From assembly GCF_033115175.1 (NCBI RefSeq), contig NC_084831.1, positions 48,330,002 through 48,394,001 of the forward strand: a stretch of 64,000 bases of DNA, given 5' to 3'. Below, one piece after another: positions 63,218 through 64,000 of this stretch. The notes under the pieces were generated by a model, which worked only from the letters and a program-made list of their open reading frames with translations, was not told the origin of the DNA and did not search any database. Source of the DNA: Lepus europaeus (Eukaryota > Chordata > Mammalia > Lagomorpha > Leporidae). The position numbers were made by a program, and so were the translations under genes. Positions within the stretch are counted from its first letter, which is position 1. Each line of letters opens with the position of its first letter.

Positions 63218-63839
63218 GAGATGACCTATTTTTAATGCTGCTGCTAACTCTCAAACTCTAGGAATTGAGGATTCTATATGAGGACAATTTTTGGTTAGGT
63301 ATAACTAAAAGAAAGCCCACCCGAGAAATACCAAAAGGAACAGCTTTCTATTCCATTCCTGGGAATACACATTCAGTTTCCCTCCTCTCTTCAGTGCAAC
63401 CTCCTCTTGTGTGACATCTATGTTAACTGCATTGCAATAATTATAATTTATCCACAATGTGGTGCTTAATGAGGAAGTGAAACTGACAAATGTTCAGACT
63501 AGATTTAATCCAATTACACAACATCTTGATCCAGATTTCAAACTAAAGGGAAAAAAACCTGCTGAATTGTGAATGAAAATTTATTTGCCATATAAGATGG
63601 GAGTTGTGGGAGAGTAGGGAACAGTCACAGAGAGAATTCTTGCAATTCTTCACATTAATGGATTAACATTTGTAGTGCGGAAGCGATGACACCTAGAGCA
63701 AGGAGACTCAGCCAAATGCACAGGGCATTTTTAGGATGAGAGAGAGATGGGACAAAAGGAATCTTCCAGAGCATCAGAGATGGTGGCTTTCAATGAGATT
63801 CATTGGGAGGGTTGGGGAGAGGGTTCACAAACATTTCTT

Positions 63840-63960
63840 CAACATTGTGATGAAGGAAGCAGTGTGCCAGGCATAGTGAGGGTTCGGGAATTAATTAGAC
63901 ATGGGCAGGTCTGCCTGGAACTCTGTCTAAAGGAGGAGACAGGTGCTCATAGTCAGAAAA
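63840..63960 (+). repeat. L2-like 3' fragment
   Basis: 'gcagtgtgccaggcatagtg' and a diverged downstream part fit an L2 3' end. Confidence 0.5.
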
Positions 63961-64000
63961 GCAGTTCTGGGCCCCGTGAGGGGTCATACAAAGTCTCTAG

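Larger units (their letters stand above)
47424..64000 (-). other. DAB1: DAB1 intron upstream of exon 7b (partial)
   Basis: This stretch of at least 16.6 kb shows no exon. It contains CSINE copies at about 47798, 61187 and 62890, an MLT1-type LTR near 59970-60310, a MER3 near 51480-51700, a MER5 near 50690-50840, MIR and L2 pieces, and an AT microsatellite at 58353-58391. The first about 60 bases upstream of exon 7b are rich in YCAY motifs on the transcribed strand. The remaining unique sequence, for example 48500-49300, 51900-53450 and 58450-59950, shows nothing I can name. Confidence 0.8.

Overview
This is nuclear DNA from a lagomorph, most likely the rabbit (Oryctolagus cuniculus) or a close leporid. 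At least nineteen copies of the tRNA-derived lagomorph C repeat (CSINE) are present, several very young with exact target-site duplications. There is also a lagomorph-type L1 3' end, plus older mammalian repeats (MIR, L2, MER3, MER5, MER20, Tigger, MLT1). Genes are intron-rich and there is no bacterial or organellar signature.

The only gene I can support is the 3' half of DAB1 (Disabled-1), the intracellular adaptor of the Reelin pathway, on the minus strand. Transcription runs from high to low coordinates. Seven coding exons are recognisable: 47373-47423 and 47234-47281 (the alternative pair known as 7b and 7c), 41672-41734, 39413-39521, 29728-30276, 26011-26138 and 25551-25646 with the stop codon. 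All have AG/GT borders and join in one frame. Together they encode about 347 residues, the C-terminal part that follows the PTB domain and the tyrosine-phosphorylation region. Those upstream parts must lie beyond base 64000. I infer that the stop exon ends at 25536 and is spliced to a separate, almost repeat-free 3'UTR exon at about 12702-9452, which ends at an AATAAA on the minus strand (9473-9478).

Layout: 1-9450 is sequence downstream of DAB1, filled with an L1 copy, an old antisense L1 and SINEs. 9452-12702 is the proposed 3'UTR. 12703-25535 is the proposed last intron. 25536-30276 holds the last three coding exons. 30277-47423 holds four more coding exons separated by repeat-rich introns. 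47424-64000 is one long intron upstream of exon 7b.

I found no undescribed system. The most informative signals are regulatory. Dense YCAY clusters (the motif bound by the neuronal splicing factor NOVA) flank the 7b/7c microexon pair. A poly(A) signal lies in the intron just after the 41672-41734 exon and could give a truncated DAB1. The stop codon sits 15 nt before the inferred last splice junction. All other open reading frames I examined are repeat-derived or chance.
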